DNA of 64,000 bases from a virus. The notes beneath the pieces are model-generated. The model worked only from the letters and a program-made list of their open reading frames with translations, made no database searches and was not told where the DNA came from. A program made the position numbers and the translations under genes. Of the stretch, positions 56,790-64,000 are shown piece after piece (the stretch's first letter is position 1; each line of letters begins with the position of its first letter). The stretch spans positions 1-64,000 of IMG/VR virus record IMGVR_UViG_3300042458_002038; one strand, given 5' to 3'.

Positions 56790-58310
56790 TTTTGCGCCTC
56801 TTCTTTTTAGTTCCTCTAAGATGGTTTCCTTTTCCTTTTTCTTGCGAATCATTTCAGCTTTGATGCCTACACGACGATTGTATAGCTCCTCAATAATCTC
56901 TGGAAGGAATCCTTGCTTATCACGACGGAAGCATGCGCCGTTTGCAGCAACCGCAAGATTCGGCTCAGGGCTGATGTGAGTCTTGTTGGTCAATACAACG
57001 TCAGGATTCATGCTTGGCAGATGCATATGTCGCACGAGTGTTTCAGGACTCATGTTGTACTGAATAATGATGTTGGGGTAAAGACTGTTAAGGTCAAAAC
57101 TCATAACCCAATCATACATGCCGGGAACCACTTCCTTGACAAATCCACCTGGGTAGCTAACCTTTTGACTTGGGCGACTTGGCGGCACTGCAATCTTTTT
57201 TAATGCAAGGCGACGGAAGATGATGCTATCCCAAATGGCAACCGTACCTAGTGTATCGCTATAGTTGACACCACCAAAATATGCTAGCGTAAACACAAGG
57301 TTAATCAATCCCAGCTTGGCTTCAAAGCGTTCAATAAGTTCAACGTCAACAATGTTGTAGTCCACAAACTTTTGGAAGTCCCGCTCATACAGTTTGGCAA
57401 GCGTGCCTTCTTCGCCATAGTCCAACTTGTTTTGGCCAAGAACAACTTCAGCAATATGATCCAACTTGTAGCTTTCTTGTTTGCCATAAGTATTGAGTGT
57501 AAACTTTTGGAACAGATCCATATAGTCAAGTTGCTGAATGCCAGCGATGTTATAGAGAGTATTCTCACGGCCTTTCACAGTAACCGTCTTTTGCTCAATC
57601 TTTCCCCATGGGCTCAGCTTGCTAGCTTCATCACTACCCAATACTCTACTGATACGATTCACAAGGTAAGGAACATCAAAGAGTGTGGTATTCCAACCGG
57701 TAACCACATCAGGCATATTAAGAGTATCACTCCACCAAGCGATAAAGTCCAGCAGCATTTCGGCTTCGGTTTCAAATTGACGATACTCCTTTTTAAGATG
57801 TGGAATGCTGCTGGCGCTACTATCATAATCCTTTAGTCCCCACACAATGTATTGCTCAGCTCTGCTGCTCTTTAGTGCAATGGTCAATACGCTATGACGT
57901 GCCTCACTAGGCTCAGGGAAACTTGTGGTTGTCACGCCTGGGATTACCCCATAAGCAGTCTCAATATCAATGTATGCAATGTCAATAAGGCGGCGATCAT
58001 ACTTAATTTCATTGGGAAACTCTGCTTGAATGAAAGCAGGAATATGACGGTCATTTCCATAGATTTTAAAGTTGGGAACACCTTCATAGCTTTTTGCAAA
58101 CTCACGGCACTCACTCATACTATCAAATCTCATCGGCTCAAGTGGGAGACCTTCAAGGCTGCGCCACTTTGCAGCTTTATCCTTACTTTCCAGATACATT
58201 ACTGGACGGAATTTGTAACTGTTGTAAACCTTTTTACCTTCGTCATCATAGCCGCGATAGCGCAGGCTGTTCATATGGCGGTCAATGCAAGTATAGAATC
58301 CGTTAATCAT
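56784..58310 (-). CDS. 43A: DNA polymerase gp43, N-terminal half
   Basis: 508 residues. 3'-5' exonuclease elements IAYIDIETAYG, GWNTTLFDVPYL and FVDYNIVDVELI, then palm motif A DLNSLYPNI (about 409-417). It ends in a basic fingers helix (IRKKKEKETILEELKRRG). The break falls before motif B. Driven by early promoter E15; ATG 8 nt after the -10. Confidence 0.93.
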   Translation of the reverse strand: MINGFYTCIDRHMNSLRYRGYDDEGKKVYNSYKFRPVMYLESKDKAAKWRSLEGLPLEPMRFDSMSECREFAKSYEGVPNFKIYGNDRHIPAFIQAEFPNEIKYDRRLIDIAYIDIETAYGVIPGVTTTSFPEPSEARHSVLTIALKSSRAEQYIVWGLKDYDSSASSIPHLKKEYRQFETEAEMLLDFIAWWSDTLNMPDVVTGWNTTLFDVPYLVNRISRVLGSDEASKLSPWGKIEQKTVTVKGRENTLYNIAGIQQLDYMDLFQKFTLNTYGKQESYKLDHIAEVVLGQNKLDYGEEGTLAKLYERDFQKFVDYNIVDVELIERFEAKLGLINLVFTLAYFGGVNYSDTLGTVAIWDSIIFRRLALKKIAVPPSRPSQKVSYPGGFVKEVVPGMYDWVMSFDLNSLYPNIIIQYNMSPETLVRHMHLPSMNPDVVLTNKTHISPEPNLAVAANGACFRRDKQGFLPEIIEELYNRRVGIKAEMIRKKKEKETILEELKRRGAKA

Positions 58311-58318
58311 TATATGTT

Positions 58319-58347
58319 ATTATAAACTAAATCGGCCCAGATGTAAA
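58319..58347 (-). promoter_or_regulatory. Early promoter E15 (gene 43)
   Basis: -35 TTTACA (58342-58347), 17 bp, -10 TATAAT (58319-58324). The -35 lies in the loop of an 11-bp hairpin. Confidence 0.87.
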
Positions 58348-58365
58348 CTACAAACTGGGCCGATT
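58330..58365 (-). terminator. Terminator-like hairpin overlapping promoter E15
   Basis: Perfect 11-bp inverted repeat AATCGGCCCAG/CTGGGCCGATT (58330-58340/58355-58365), 14-nt loop, followed by TAGTTTAT. Probably ends hsp20 transcription while the same DNA starts gene 43 transcription. Confidence 0.65.
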
Positions 58366-58383
58366 GGGATTTATTTTATTGCT

Positions 58384-58785
58384 TTACTTGATAGCAATAG
58401 TACGTGGCTTTTTCTCGTCAGGAATGACTCGCTCAAGAGCGATGATTAGGATACCATTTACAAGTGACGCTTCACCAACTTTAACATATTCTGCTAAAGT
58501 AAAGCGGCGCGTAAACTTGCGTGTACTGATACCTTTGTGTGCATATTCCCGCTCATCTTCAACTGCATGCTCGCCGGTAATGACTAGCGAATTTTCAGCA
58601 GTCTCAATGGTAAGATCCTCAGCAGAGAATCCAGCAACCGCAAGTTCAACCAAGAACGAATCATCGTCAAGCTTGACCACATTATGCGGTGGGTATACAT
58701 TTGTATTTTCCTTAAACGCGACATCGAAGTCTGCAAAGACTCGATCAAACCCAATTCCCCAAGGGGACAGTGTATTTATTTTCAT
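58384..58785 (-). CDS. Small heat-shock protein (Hsp20/IbpA-like)
   Basis: 133 residues with an alpha-crystallin domain: SFLVELAVAGFSAEDLTIE, SLVITGEH and GILIIALER (IxI-type region). ATP-independent holdase, common in T4-like phages. Good ribosome-binding site AAGGAG, possibly masked in a weak hairpin. Confidence 0.92.
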   Translation of the reverse strand: MKINTLSPWGIGFDRVFADFDVAFKENTNVYPPHNVVKLDDDSFLVELAVAGFSAEDLTIETAENSLVITGEHAVEDEREYAHKGISTRKFTRRFTLAEYVKVGEASLVNGILIIALERVIPDEKKPRTIAIK

Positions 58786-58794
58786 ATTTTTTTT

Positions 58795-58814
58795 AACTCC
58801 TTATTAAGCAAGTT
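58795..58814 (-). promoter_or_regulatory. Possible RNA thermometer at the hsp20 ribosome-binding site
   Basis: AACTT (minus, 58814-58810) can pair with GAGTT (58799-58795), which contains part of the Shine-Dalgarno GGAG. A weak 5-bp helix; a second hairpin GATGAA/TTCATC lies upstream. Confidence 0.35.
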
Positions 58815-58879
58815 TTTTGGTTTATGTTGTAGATGAACCCGAAACGGCATTCATCTTTGTAGCCAACCTCGCCACAAAT

Positions 58880-59794
58880 CTATTTATTCTTATTAGATGA
58901 AAATTCTTTAAAAGAAAGCAATTTTCTTGAACTAATAATCTCAAAGAAAGTCTTTGCGGTTTGACCATTTAGTTTATCATAACTAAAATGTACGCTGCTA
59001 TAAATTGGGCGATAGTGTAGTGTGCGCTCTTTACAAGTGATAAGCAACTGACCAGTGGTAACCATATCGCCTTTGCCTGGGTCTCCCATACGAACTGGGT
59101 TCATAAATGGGTCATCATTAGGCTTTTGACTCATTGCCTCAAGAAAGTCAACGGGATTGTTAATCTCAACATCACGCAGGTAGTTGTTGATTATTTTCCA
59201 TCTCTCTTCACTGCTTTGTCGTGATTGGATGATTTTTGGGTCCGTCGCATTTGCACTATATCCCAGCTGTGTAAGATCAATGCCGTGGTTAGTACGCACA
59301 CAATGATTATCATCTTTGGTAATTTCCTTTAGGTTGTAAATGTATTTGCGTGGCTTCTTATCAGTACTATCTGACTTTTTAACCGTAAAACCACCTTCAA
59401 GAAGATAGCATTTGTCGCTATTGAAAATAAAGGTTGCACCTGCAAGTTCCTTTTCAATAAGCATCTTTGCTGCGCTCTTAGGATCTTTACACAACAAGGA
59501 ATTGCGAATAGCAAGACCGTCAGGCGATACCATTGCTTTCTTTTTGCCTTTCTTAGCTAATACTTTACCACCTTCTTTTTCGTCACTCTTGACACTAAAA
59601 CTAGCACTGATAATCGCTACGCCATATTCATTGATGCCTTCAGTCCAGCGTGTAGTCTGATCATCAATGTATAAGCGTTGAATGTTTTCTCTGTTGGAGT
59701 TAACAATTTCTATTTCGGTTTTATAGTTGCGGTCACGATTCTTAGCGCCAACCCAACCATAGTTCTTAATGTATTTAACGGCAATGCAGCACAT
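58880..59794 (-). CDS. Ntn-hydrolase-type protein with N-terminal Cys
   Basis: 304 residues. MCCIAV places a Cys at position 2 as probable autocatalytically exposed nucleophile; VGAKNRDRNY and WTEGINEYGVAIISA match the choloylglycine hydrolase/C45/NRDE type of Ntn fold, and VRTNHG is conserved in it. Substrate (peptide or amide) unknown. Lies between regA and hsp20. Confidence 0.72.
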   Translation of the reverse strand: MCCIAVKYIKNYGWVGAKNRDRNYKTEIEIVNSNRENIQRLYIDDQTTRWTEGINEYGVAIISASFSVKSDEKEGGKVLAKKGKKKAMVSPDGLAIRNSLLCKDPKSAAKMLIEKELAGATFIFNSDKCYLLEGGFTVKKSDSTDKKPRKYIYNLKEITKDDNHCVRTNHGIDLTQLGYSANATDPKIIQSRQSSEERWKIINNYLRDVEINNPVDFLEAMSQKPNDDPFMNPVRMGDPGKGDMVTTGQLLITCKERTLHYRPIYSSVHFSYDKLNGQTAKTFFEIISSRKLLSFKEFSSNKNK

Positions 59795-59811
59795 ATTTTT
59801 ATGTTATACCA

Positions 59812-59819
59812 TATTTATA
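59812..59819 (-). promoter_or_regulatory. Possible late promoter
   Basis: TATAAATA 17 nt before the ATG of the Ntn hydrolase gene. Confidence 0.5.
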
Positions 59820-59861
59820 TTACGGCCAATTTCTATAGCAGTAAGGATAAAATTAGTCTGA

Positions 59862-60290
59862 TCATTTCTTTTTGATGTTGCCAATACTATATTTTGAGCG
59901 AAGATCCCATTGACTTTTCACAGCATGAGATATAATCTTAATCTGCTTAAGCGAAGTAATTTCTTTGATACTTTCGGCGTTATCCACTCGCACCAATCCC
60001 CAGTCGCTTAACAGTGTAATGATGGTATTGCGGCGACAATAGTCATCGTGTGTAAAGTTTGACGGTTTACCATCAAGCATAAAGAGTTCTTTAAAGTGAA
60101 CAATAAAGTAACGCCCTTGCTTGTGTAAAATATGACAGCTTTGGTATAGTACATTTAAATCTCTTTTGGAACTTACGCCAATACGACTTAAGGTTTCCTT
60201 TACCTTTAAGAAATCATCAGGCTCATTCAAATGAACTTCAACCATATCGGTAGGAGCCCATTCAATAACATTTTGTGAATTGTCATACAT
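59862..60290 (-). CDS. regA: RegA translational repressor
   Basis: 142 residues. From residue 16 it aligns closely with T4 RegA (PDDFLKVKETLSRIG, NVLYQSCHILHKQG, YFIVHFKELFMLDG, DWGLV). Binds start regions of early mRNAs to repress translation. T4 RegA begins at the equivalent of residue 16 (60245), so the first 15 codons may be untranslated or an extension. Confidence 0.93.
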   Translation of the reverse strand: MYDNSQNVIEWAPTDMVEVHLNEPDDFLKVKETLSRIGVSSKRDLNVLYQSCHILHKQGRYFIVHFKELFMLDGKPSNFTHDDYCRRNTIITLLSDWGLVRVDNAESIKEITSLKQIKIISHAVKSQWDLRSKYSIGNIKKK

Positions 60291-60300
60291 AGCAATAGTT

Positions 60301-60308
60301 TATTTATA
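60301..60308 (-). promoter_or_regulatory. Possible late promoter upstream of regA
   Basis: TATAAATA 10 nt before the 60290 ATG. regA is expected early, so this may be chance or a second late input. Confidence 0.4.
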
Positions 60309-60311
60309 CCA

Positions 60312-60782
60312 TTACTTGCGTCCGCCGCGATCACGACTAGCACGAATAGCTGATAGTGCAGATTCGGACAAAAGCGGTAAAGCTTCACGCGCTTTCTCTG
60401 CACTATAACAATAATGATCCATCAGCATCTGCACATCCGCACCATCATCCATCTTTTTACTCCATTTGCTAAAACGTTTCTTAGCGCGAACTGTATTCTT
60501 TAGAAAGTCATATTGCATCTTGACTGGCAATGATGAGTGTCGATTCATTTCATTAGCGAGCAGAACAGTATCATTAAAGTATGAGAGTCCACGATTTACC
60601 ATGAAAGGTAAGTATGCACGATCCGCGCTAGACGGGTCTGCCGCACCTTCACTATTATCAGCTCTACACGTGTCCAGTAAACTTTTGCCATTTGAGCCTT
60701 CGTTAATACTATTGAGAAAATCAAAAAATGATAATTTCTTAGGAGCTGCGGGTGCGGCAGTTTCTTTTTTCTTGGCTGCCAT
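60312..60782 (-). CDS. 62: Clamp-loader small subunit gp62
   Basis: 156 residues with an Ala/Lys-rich N-terminus. PFMVNRGLSYFNDTVLLANEMN and LPVKMQYDF are the gp62 core. Works with gp44 to load gp45. Starts 1 nt after the gene 44 stop region. Confidence 0.92.
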   Translation of the reverse strand: MAAKKKETAAPAAPKKLSFFDFLNSINEGSNGKSLLDTCRADNSEGAADPSSADRAYLPFMVNRGLSYFNDTVLLANEMNRHSSLPVKMQYDFLKNTVRAKKRFSKWSKKMDDGADVQMLMDHYCYSAEKAREALPLLSESALSAIRASRDRGGRK

Positions 60783-60783
60783 A

Positions 60784-61728
60784 TTACTTGATCCATTCGA
60801 CGTTGCTCATCAGTTCAGTCATGCAGGCAACCATGTTAAGTTCTCTGTCGCTTACAAATGCAGCCTTGTAACTATAGTCTGCAAGAATAAGTACAGCACT
60901 TGGAATGCTGTTGGGTGATGCAGTATCATACAAGCTGTCATAAATCTTGCGGAACACAACGCTGCTATCAAGACTGCTATTATTCACAACCCAGCTGCGC
61001 ATGCTTTTAAAATCCTTAGTGCGCAGGTGTGTTGTAAGTTCAGCGATGTTTTGATCGCTCATTCCTACAAGGATAGCCGTGGGAATCTCGCCGCCTGTAC
61101 TATACCGCTGACACTCATTTAGCACTCGACGCCAGTCGGGAGCATAACGAATAATCAATTCAGCAATGGTTTTATCTTGAAAAGCAACACCTTCGGCTTT
61201 GAGAATAGCACTAAGCCGCTTCATGAAGTCACCAGCCAGACTGGCAAGTTGCTTCTTTGTGGTATTAAATTCAACCACACTGCATCGACTATGAAGCGGC
61301 TCAATGATTCTGTTTTTAAAATTACACGTAAGAATAAATCGGCAATTGTTACTAAACTCCTCGATGAATCCACGAAGTGCAGGCATTGTACTTGTTGGAT
61401 TAAGATAGTCAGCCTCATCGAGAATCACTACTTTATATCCACCAGTCAATGATACTGTACTTGCAAACTGTTTGATTTTATTGCGCAGCACATCAATGCC
61501 ACTTTCCTCACTGCCGTTGATCATGATGTAGTCAAGATCGAGCATGTTGCACAATGCTTTGGCAACAGTAGTCTTACCCAAGCCAGCAGTGCCAGCAAGA
61601 AGCAGGTTGGGCAGCTGTCCTCCCTTCACAATATCATTAAAGGTTTTCTTTAATTCAGCTGGAAGGATACATTCATCAATGTTTTGTGGGCGATATTTTT
61701 CGACCCATAAGAATTCAGAGTTGTTCAT
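60784..61728 (-). CDS. 44: Clamp-loader ATPase gp44
   Basis: 314 residues from MNNSEFLWVEKYRP. AAA+ motifs: Walker A GTAGLGKT, Walker B VVILDEAD, the SRC arginine finger in LHSRCSVV. Forms the 4:1 loader with gp62. Confidence 0.95.
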   Translation of the reverse strand: MNNSEFLWVEKYRPQNIDECILPAELKKTFNDIVKGGQLPNLLLAGTAGLGKTTVAKALCNMLDLDYIMINGSEESGIDVLRNKIKQFASTVSLTGGYKVVILDEADYLNPTSTMPALRGFIEEFSNNCRFILTCNFKNRIIEPLHSRCSVVEFNTTKKQLASLAGDFMKRLSAILKAEGVAFQDKTIAELIIRYAPDWRRVLNECQRYSTGGEIPTAILVGMSDQNIAELTTHLRTKDFKSMRSWVVNNSSLDSSVVFRKIYDSLYDTASPNSIPSAVLILADYSYKAAFVSDRELNMVACMTELMSNVEWIK

Positions 61729-61768
61729 AATATAGTTTAGTTCTTGTGTGTATTTTGGTTGCAACAGT

Positions 61769-61797
61769 ATTTTATACTACTGTGATTGCTTTGTAAA
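61769..61797 (-). promoter_or_regulatory. Early promoter E16 (gene 44)
   Basis: -35 TTTACA (61792-61797), 17 bp, -10 TAAAAT (61769-61774). Overlaps the dsbA 3' end. Confidence 0.72.
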
Positions 61798-62026
61798 GGT
61801 TTTTAATATCGCTAGTCTCATTTTCAAAATCAGCAACATTCTTCTTATGGTATAGTCGCGCAACTTTACGAATTAGCGGTTTACCAATATCAAATGCTTC
61901 GGCAGCTGCACCGATGATTTCTTTAATCTGATCACGACTATCATCCATCTTGGACAATTCGATACCAATCTCTTTAATGACATTAAGCATGTCAAGCTTT
62001 TGTTGTTCGTCTTCAATGTCAATCAT
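61772..62026 (-). CDS. dsbA: DsbA double-stranded DNA-binding protein
   Basis: 84 residues. The C-terminal LIRKVARLYHKKN followed by FENETSD matches T4 DsbA, which binds DNA near late promoters. Confidence 0.85.
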   Translation of the reverse strand: MIDIEDEQQKLDMLNVIKEIGIELSKMDDSRDQIKEIIGAAAEAFDIGKPLIRKVARLYHKKNVADFENETSDIKNLYKAITVV

Positions 62027-62041
62027 ATTTTGGTGTGTGTG

Positions 62042-62350
62042 TTATGGTTTTTGCTGTAAATAATAGTACGGTGTGTTGTCAATAGCTGGTGTGACAGCGG
62101 CTGGCGCTTGTGGAGTATCAGTAAAATACCCATACACACAAAAGCTAACCACTGCCCAAAAAGCAAGTGAATATAGAACAGTCATGACGGGACTGCTGGC
62201 GCGGCGTTTGGTTTGTGCAACCATTGTCCACTGACCTCCTTTAGACGATGGATTCATATATTGCATCCAAAGAATAATTCGGCCGGGCAGTGTGAACAAC
62301 TCAAAAAGGCAGCCGCCCTTTGCAGTCCCGTCAAGTCTGTCTTTATTCAT
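62042..62350 (-). CDS. Small membrane protein
   Basis: 102 residues from MNKDRLDG. One transmembrane helix (about 56-74) follows a basic stretch (KRRASS), then an Ala/Pro/Thr-rich end. Unknown. Confidence 0.6.
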   Translation of the reverse strand: MNKDRLDGTAKGGCLFELFTLPGRIILWMQYMNPSSKGGQWTMVAQTKRRASSPVMTVLYSLAFWAVVSFCVYGYFTDTPQAPAAVTPAIDNTPYYYLQQKP

Positions 62351-62351
62351 A

Positions 62352-62645
62352 TTAGTCTTTGTTAGCGGCTGCAGCACCAAAATCAAAGTTCAATTGATTT
62401 TCTGGAATCTCTGCAACAGCACCAGTATTGGTAGTTTCTGCGGCATTGGTTTCTTCAGGAGCAGACTCAGGCTCAGGAAGCAATGCTCTAAGCTTTTCAA
62501 ATAGACCGCCAACGACGGTAAATTCGCTTGCTTCAAATGCACCACGGCGTGATACTGCACCAATGATATTGACAATAAGAGCAATATCTTCAAGTGTAAT
62601 TTGCTGTGGGGCGACTTCGGTTTGTGTTTCGGTTTGTGTACTCAT
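62352..62645 (-). CDS. Unknown protein next to gene 45
   Basis: 97 residues. Central ITLEDIALIVNIIGAVSRRG looks like a conserved helical domain; Thr/Glu-rich ends. Recurs near gene 45 in T4-like phages; function unknown. Confidence 0.65.
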   Translation of the reverse strand: MSTQTETQTEVAPQQITLEDIALIVNIIGAVSRRGAFEASEFTVVGGLFEKLRALLPEPESAPEETNAAETTNTGAVAEIPENQLNFDFGAAAANKD

Positions 62646-62668
62646 AGGTTGTGTTTGTTATGGGAGGT

Positions 62669-63343
62669 TTATGCGTTGTAGCTGCTTGTCTTTTCAAGAG
62701 CAATGTAGTAATTGATTGGCGCCGTGTTGTTGGTCCAATGACTGATCAGCTTGCTGCTAATCTTAACTTCATAATCGCCTGGGATTACTTTAAGATTAGC
62801 AATAAGGAATTGAAGATCAAAGTTGTTTTTATTGTCGTTAGAGTCATCAAGAACAACCGTAAAGCTATTGGCCGTACTGTTCTTTGGATCAACTACGCTA
62901 AGTGTAATAACTCCGGCTTCTCCACCAATGCTTACAATGGTATGACCAAGGACGCCTGCAGCTTTACGAATTTGACTAAGCAGGTCGCTATCAATATTTA
63001 CAATCACATCTGCTGAAGGCATAGTGATTTTACTTTTGGGCGTGGTCAAAATGCTTTGATCTGCAAAGCGATAACTTGCTTTGGTGCGGCCGCTCTTGAA
63101 CACAACACTGTCTGCTGTGAAGTCAAGGTCAGGATCAGTCATCAATGAAAACATACTAATGAATTCATTAAGATCATAGATACCAAATGTGGTTTCAAAC
63201 AGTTCAGTAATTTCAGCGCTTGCCATAATGTTTTTGGCTTCTGAAATGGTTGAGAGTGCTTCTCCGCTTTTGACAATCAGGTTACTGTTGATTGATGCGA
63301 AGTTTTTTAGAATCTCGAGGGTTTGTGTAGATAGTTTTGTCAT
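62669..63343 (-). CDS. 45: Sliding clamp gp45
   Basis: 224 residues, gp45-type clamp: starts with LSTQTLEILKNFASIN, LFETTFGIYDLNEFISMF in the middle, and ends in SSKLISHW and YYIALE. Trimeric processivity factor; in T4 also the mobile activator of late transcription. ATG 7 nt after the -10 of E17. Confidence 0.94.
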   Translation of the reverse strand: MTKLSTQTLEILKNFASINSNLIVKSGEALSTISEAKNIMASAEITELFETTFGIYDLNEFISMFSLMTDPDLDFTADSVVFKSGRTKASYRFADQSILTTPKSKITMPSADVIVNIDSDLLSQIRKAAGVLGHTIVSIGGEAGVITLSVVDPKNSTANSFTVVLDDSNDNKNNFDLQFLIANLKVIPGDYEVKISSKLISHWTNNTAPINYYIALEKTSSYNA

Positions 63344-63350
63344 ATAGTTA

Positions 63351-63379
63351 ATTATATACGGTTGTGCTTAAAATGTAAA
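63351..63379 (-). promoter_or_regulatory. Early promoter E17 (gene 45)
   Basis: -35 TTTACA (63374-63379), 17 bp, -10 TATAAT (63351-63356); ATG 7 nt downstream. Confidence 0.87.
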
Positions 63380-63384
63380 TCTTT

Positions 63385-63708
63385 TTATTGTTTTTCTTTG
63401 CTGATGAAGTCCAATTCATAGTAGAATAGCATGCAGCAAACCGCGTGTGCGGCATGATGCAATCCGCTTTCACGATCATATGTTTCATCTTTCTTTAGTG
63501 CCCACATGTGTCGCTGTGCAGCTGCAAAGTAACGATTCTTTGCATCATGCAGAAGCTTCCAGTTGTCTACCGAATACTTAGCTGCACCAAAAGTAAGAAC
63601 CTTGACAGCTTCTTCCAATGCATGCGGTGGAATCAAACCATAATCAGGCTTATCGCCATCATATTTGACACCAACTGGGCCGGGATTTGTGAAAGAGTGT
63701 GATATCAT
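63385..63708 (-). CDS. dATP/dGTP diphosphohydrolase-like protein (DUF5664)
   Basis: 107 residues from MISHSFTNPG. GVKYDGDKPDYGLIPPHAL, FGAAKYSVDNWK, and ESGLHHAAHAVC are the landmarks of the phage DUF5664 family, part of which hydrolyses dNTPs. May balance the nucleotide pool. Confidence 0.75.
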   Translation of the reverse strand: MISHSFTNPGPVGVKYDGDKPDYGLIPPHALEEAVKVLTFGAAKYSVDNWKLLHDAKNRYFAAAQRHMWALKKDETYDRESGLHHAAHAVCCMLFYYELDFISKEKQ

Positions 63709-63762
63709 AAAAGAAGTAAATGCAGGGGTATAGCGAAACACCATACCCCTGCATATTAGCAA

Positions 63763-63972
63763 TTAGCCGTTCTTACGTGCGGTACCCAAGCGATAGCGCT
63801 TAACGAGTTCGCCAGTGCGAGTCTTACGTGGGTTGAGGTAAACTGGATAACCCAATTCGCGCAATTGATTGACAACGCGAGCAGGGTCAGCAATACCGGC
63901 AGCACGTGCGTCTGCAACGGTAAACTCATGACCTGCTTCAAGGACAGCATAGATAGCTTCCTTTTGGGTCAT
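63763..63972 (-). CDS. Winged-helix/HTH small protein
   Basis: 69 residues. AIYAVLEAGHEFTVADARAAG and VVNQLRELG form a helix-turn-helix, followed by a basic wing (NPRKTRTGELVKRY). Could be a DNA-binding regulator. The remaining 28 bases of the window hold no feature. Confidence 0.68.
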   Translation of the reverse strand: MTQKEAIYAVLEAGHEFTVADARAAGIADPARVVNQLRELGYPVYLNPRKTRTGELVKRYRLGTARKNG

Positions 63973-64000
63973 ACGGGTTGCAATGCGGGCGAATTGTTGG

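Noticed and set aside
54932-58310. Split intein at the gene 43 break
   Set aside because: 43A ends without a Cys/Ser intein start block and 43B has no HN-Cys/Ser/Thr end block at its N-terminus.
60301-60308. regA as a purely late gene
   Set aside because: One TATAAATA copy exists upstream, but regA lies in the early clamp operon behind E16; the box alone does not prove late control.
1-64000. CRISPR array or integrase/attachment site
   Set aside because: No regularly spaced direct repeats and no integrase-like gene were seen; the genome looks strictly lytic.

Overview
The window is a 64 kb segment of a large T4-superfamily myovirus. The T4 replication core is present in the T4 order on the minus strand: sliding clamp gp45, DsbA, clamp loader gp44/gp62, RegA and DNA polymerase gp43. 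UvsX, helicase gp41, RNase H, a class Ia ribonucleotide reductase and a dCMP hydroxymethylase follow further on. Nearly every gene lies on the minus strand, ORFs overlap tightly, tRNAs cluster with encoded CCA ends, and TATAAATA late-promoter boxes are frequent. The host cannot be named from the sequence; the endolysin, a lipoprotein signal and standard -35/-10 promoters suggest a Gram-negative bacterium. A structural protein resembles those of marine T4-like phages.

Layout in + coordinates (transcription runs right to left): 1-4.3 kb, tRNA and structured-RNA cluster invaded by two homing endonucleases, with truncated tRNA remnants; 4.4-6.8 kb, a paralogous family of small late proteins with T4-like prohead-protease sites; 6.8-12.4 kb, HNH protein, ClpP-like protease, exonuclease, RNase H; 12.4-15.1 kb, nrdA/nrdB; 15.2-19.8 kb, structural genes, sulfotransferase, endolysin; 20-29.4 kb, late proteins, several with probable capsid-targeting leaders fused to enzymes (ligase-like, AAA+); 29.4-33.5 kb, gp41 and a uvsX gene fractured by a split intein and an endonuclease gene; 33.5-40 kb, a probable DNA-hypermodification island; 40-46.5 kb, small early genes; 46.7-52 kb, Pth2, phosphatase, cREC and RtcB (RNA repair); 53-58.3 kb, primase-like protein, MazG-like protein and a fractured gp43; 58.4-63.9 kb, Hsp20, Ntn hydrolase and the RegA/clamp module.

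Regulation is unusually readable. Eighteen near-identical promoters (TTTACA, 17 bp, TATAAT or close variants) mark early units; one is on the + strand. Late boxes precede packaged-protein genes and every homing endonuclease gene. In the endonuclease genes the late box lies inside a hairpin that would hide the start codon in read-through transcripts. At many promoters the ATG falls at or within about two bases of the predicted transcription start, implying leaderless mRNAs.

The best candidates for undescribed biology are: (1) the uvsX split-intein/endonuclease arrangement with a separate early promoter for the second half; (2) the set of packaged enzymes; (3) the hydroxymethyl-cytosine plus sugar-nucleotide island; (4) the leaderless-transcription architecture; and (5) structured RNAs inside the tRNA cluster.
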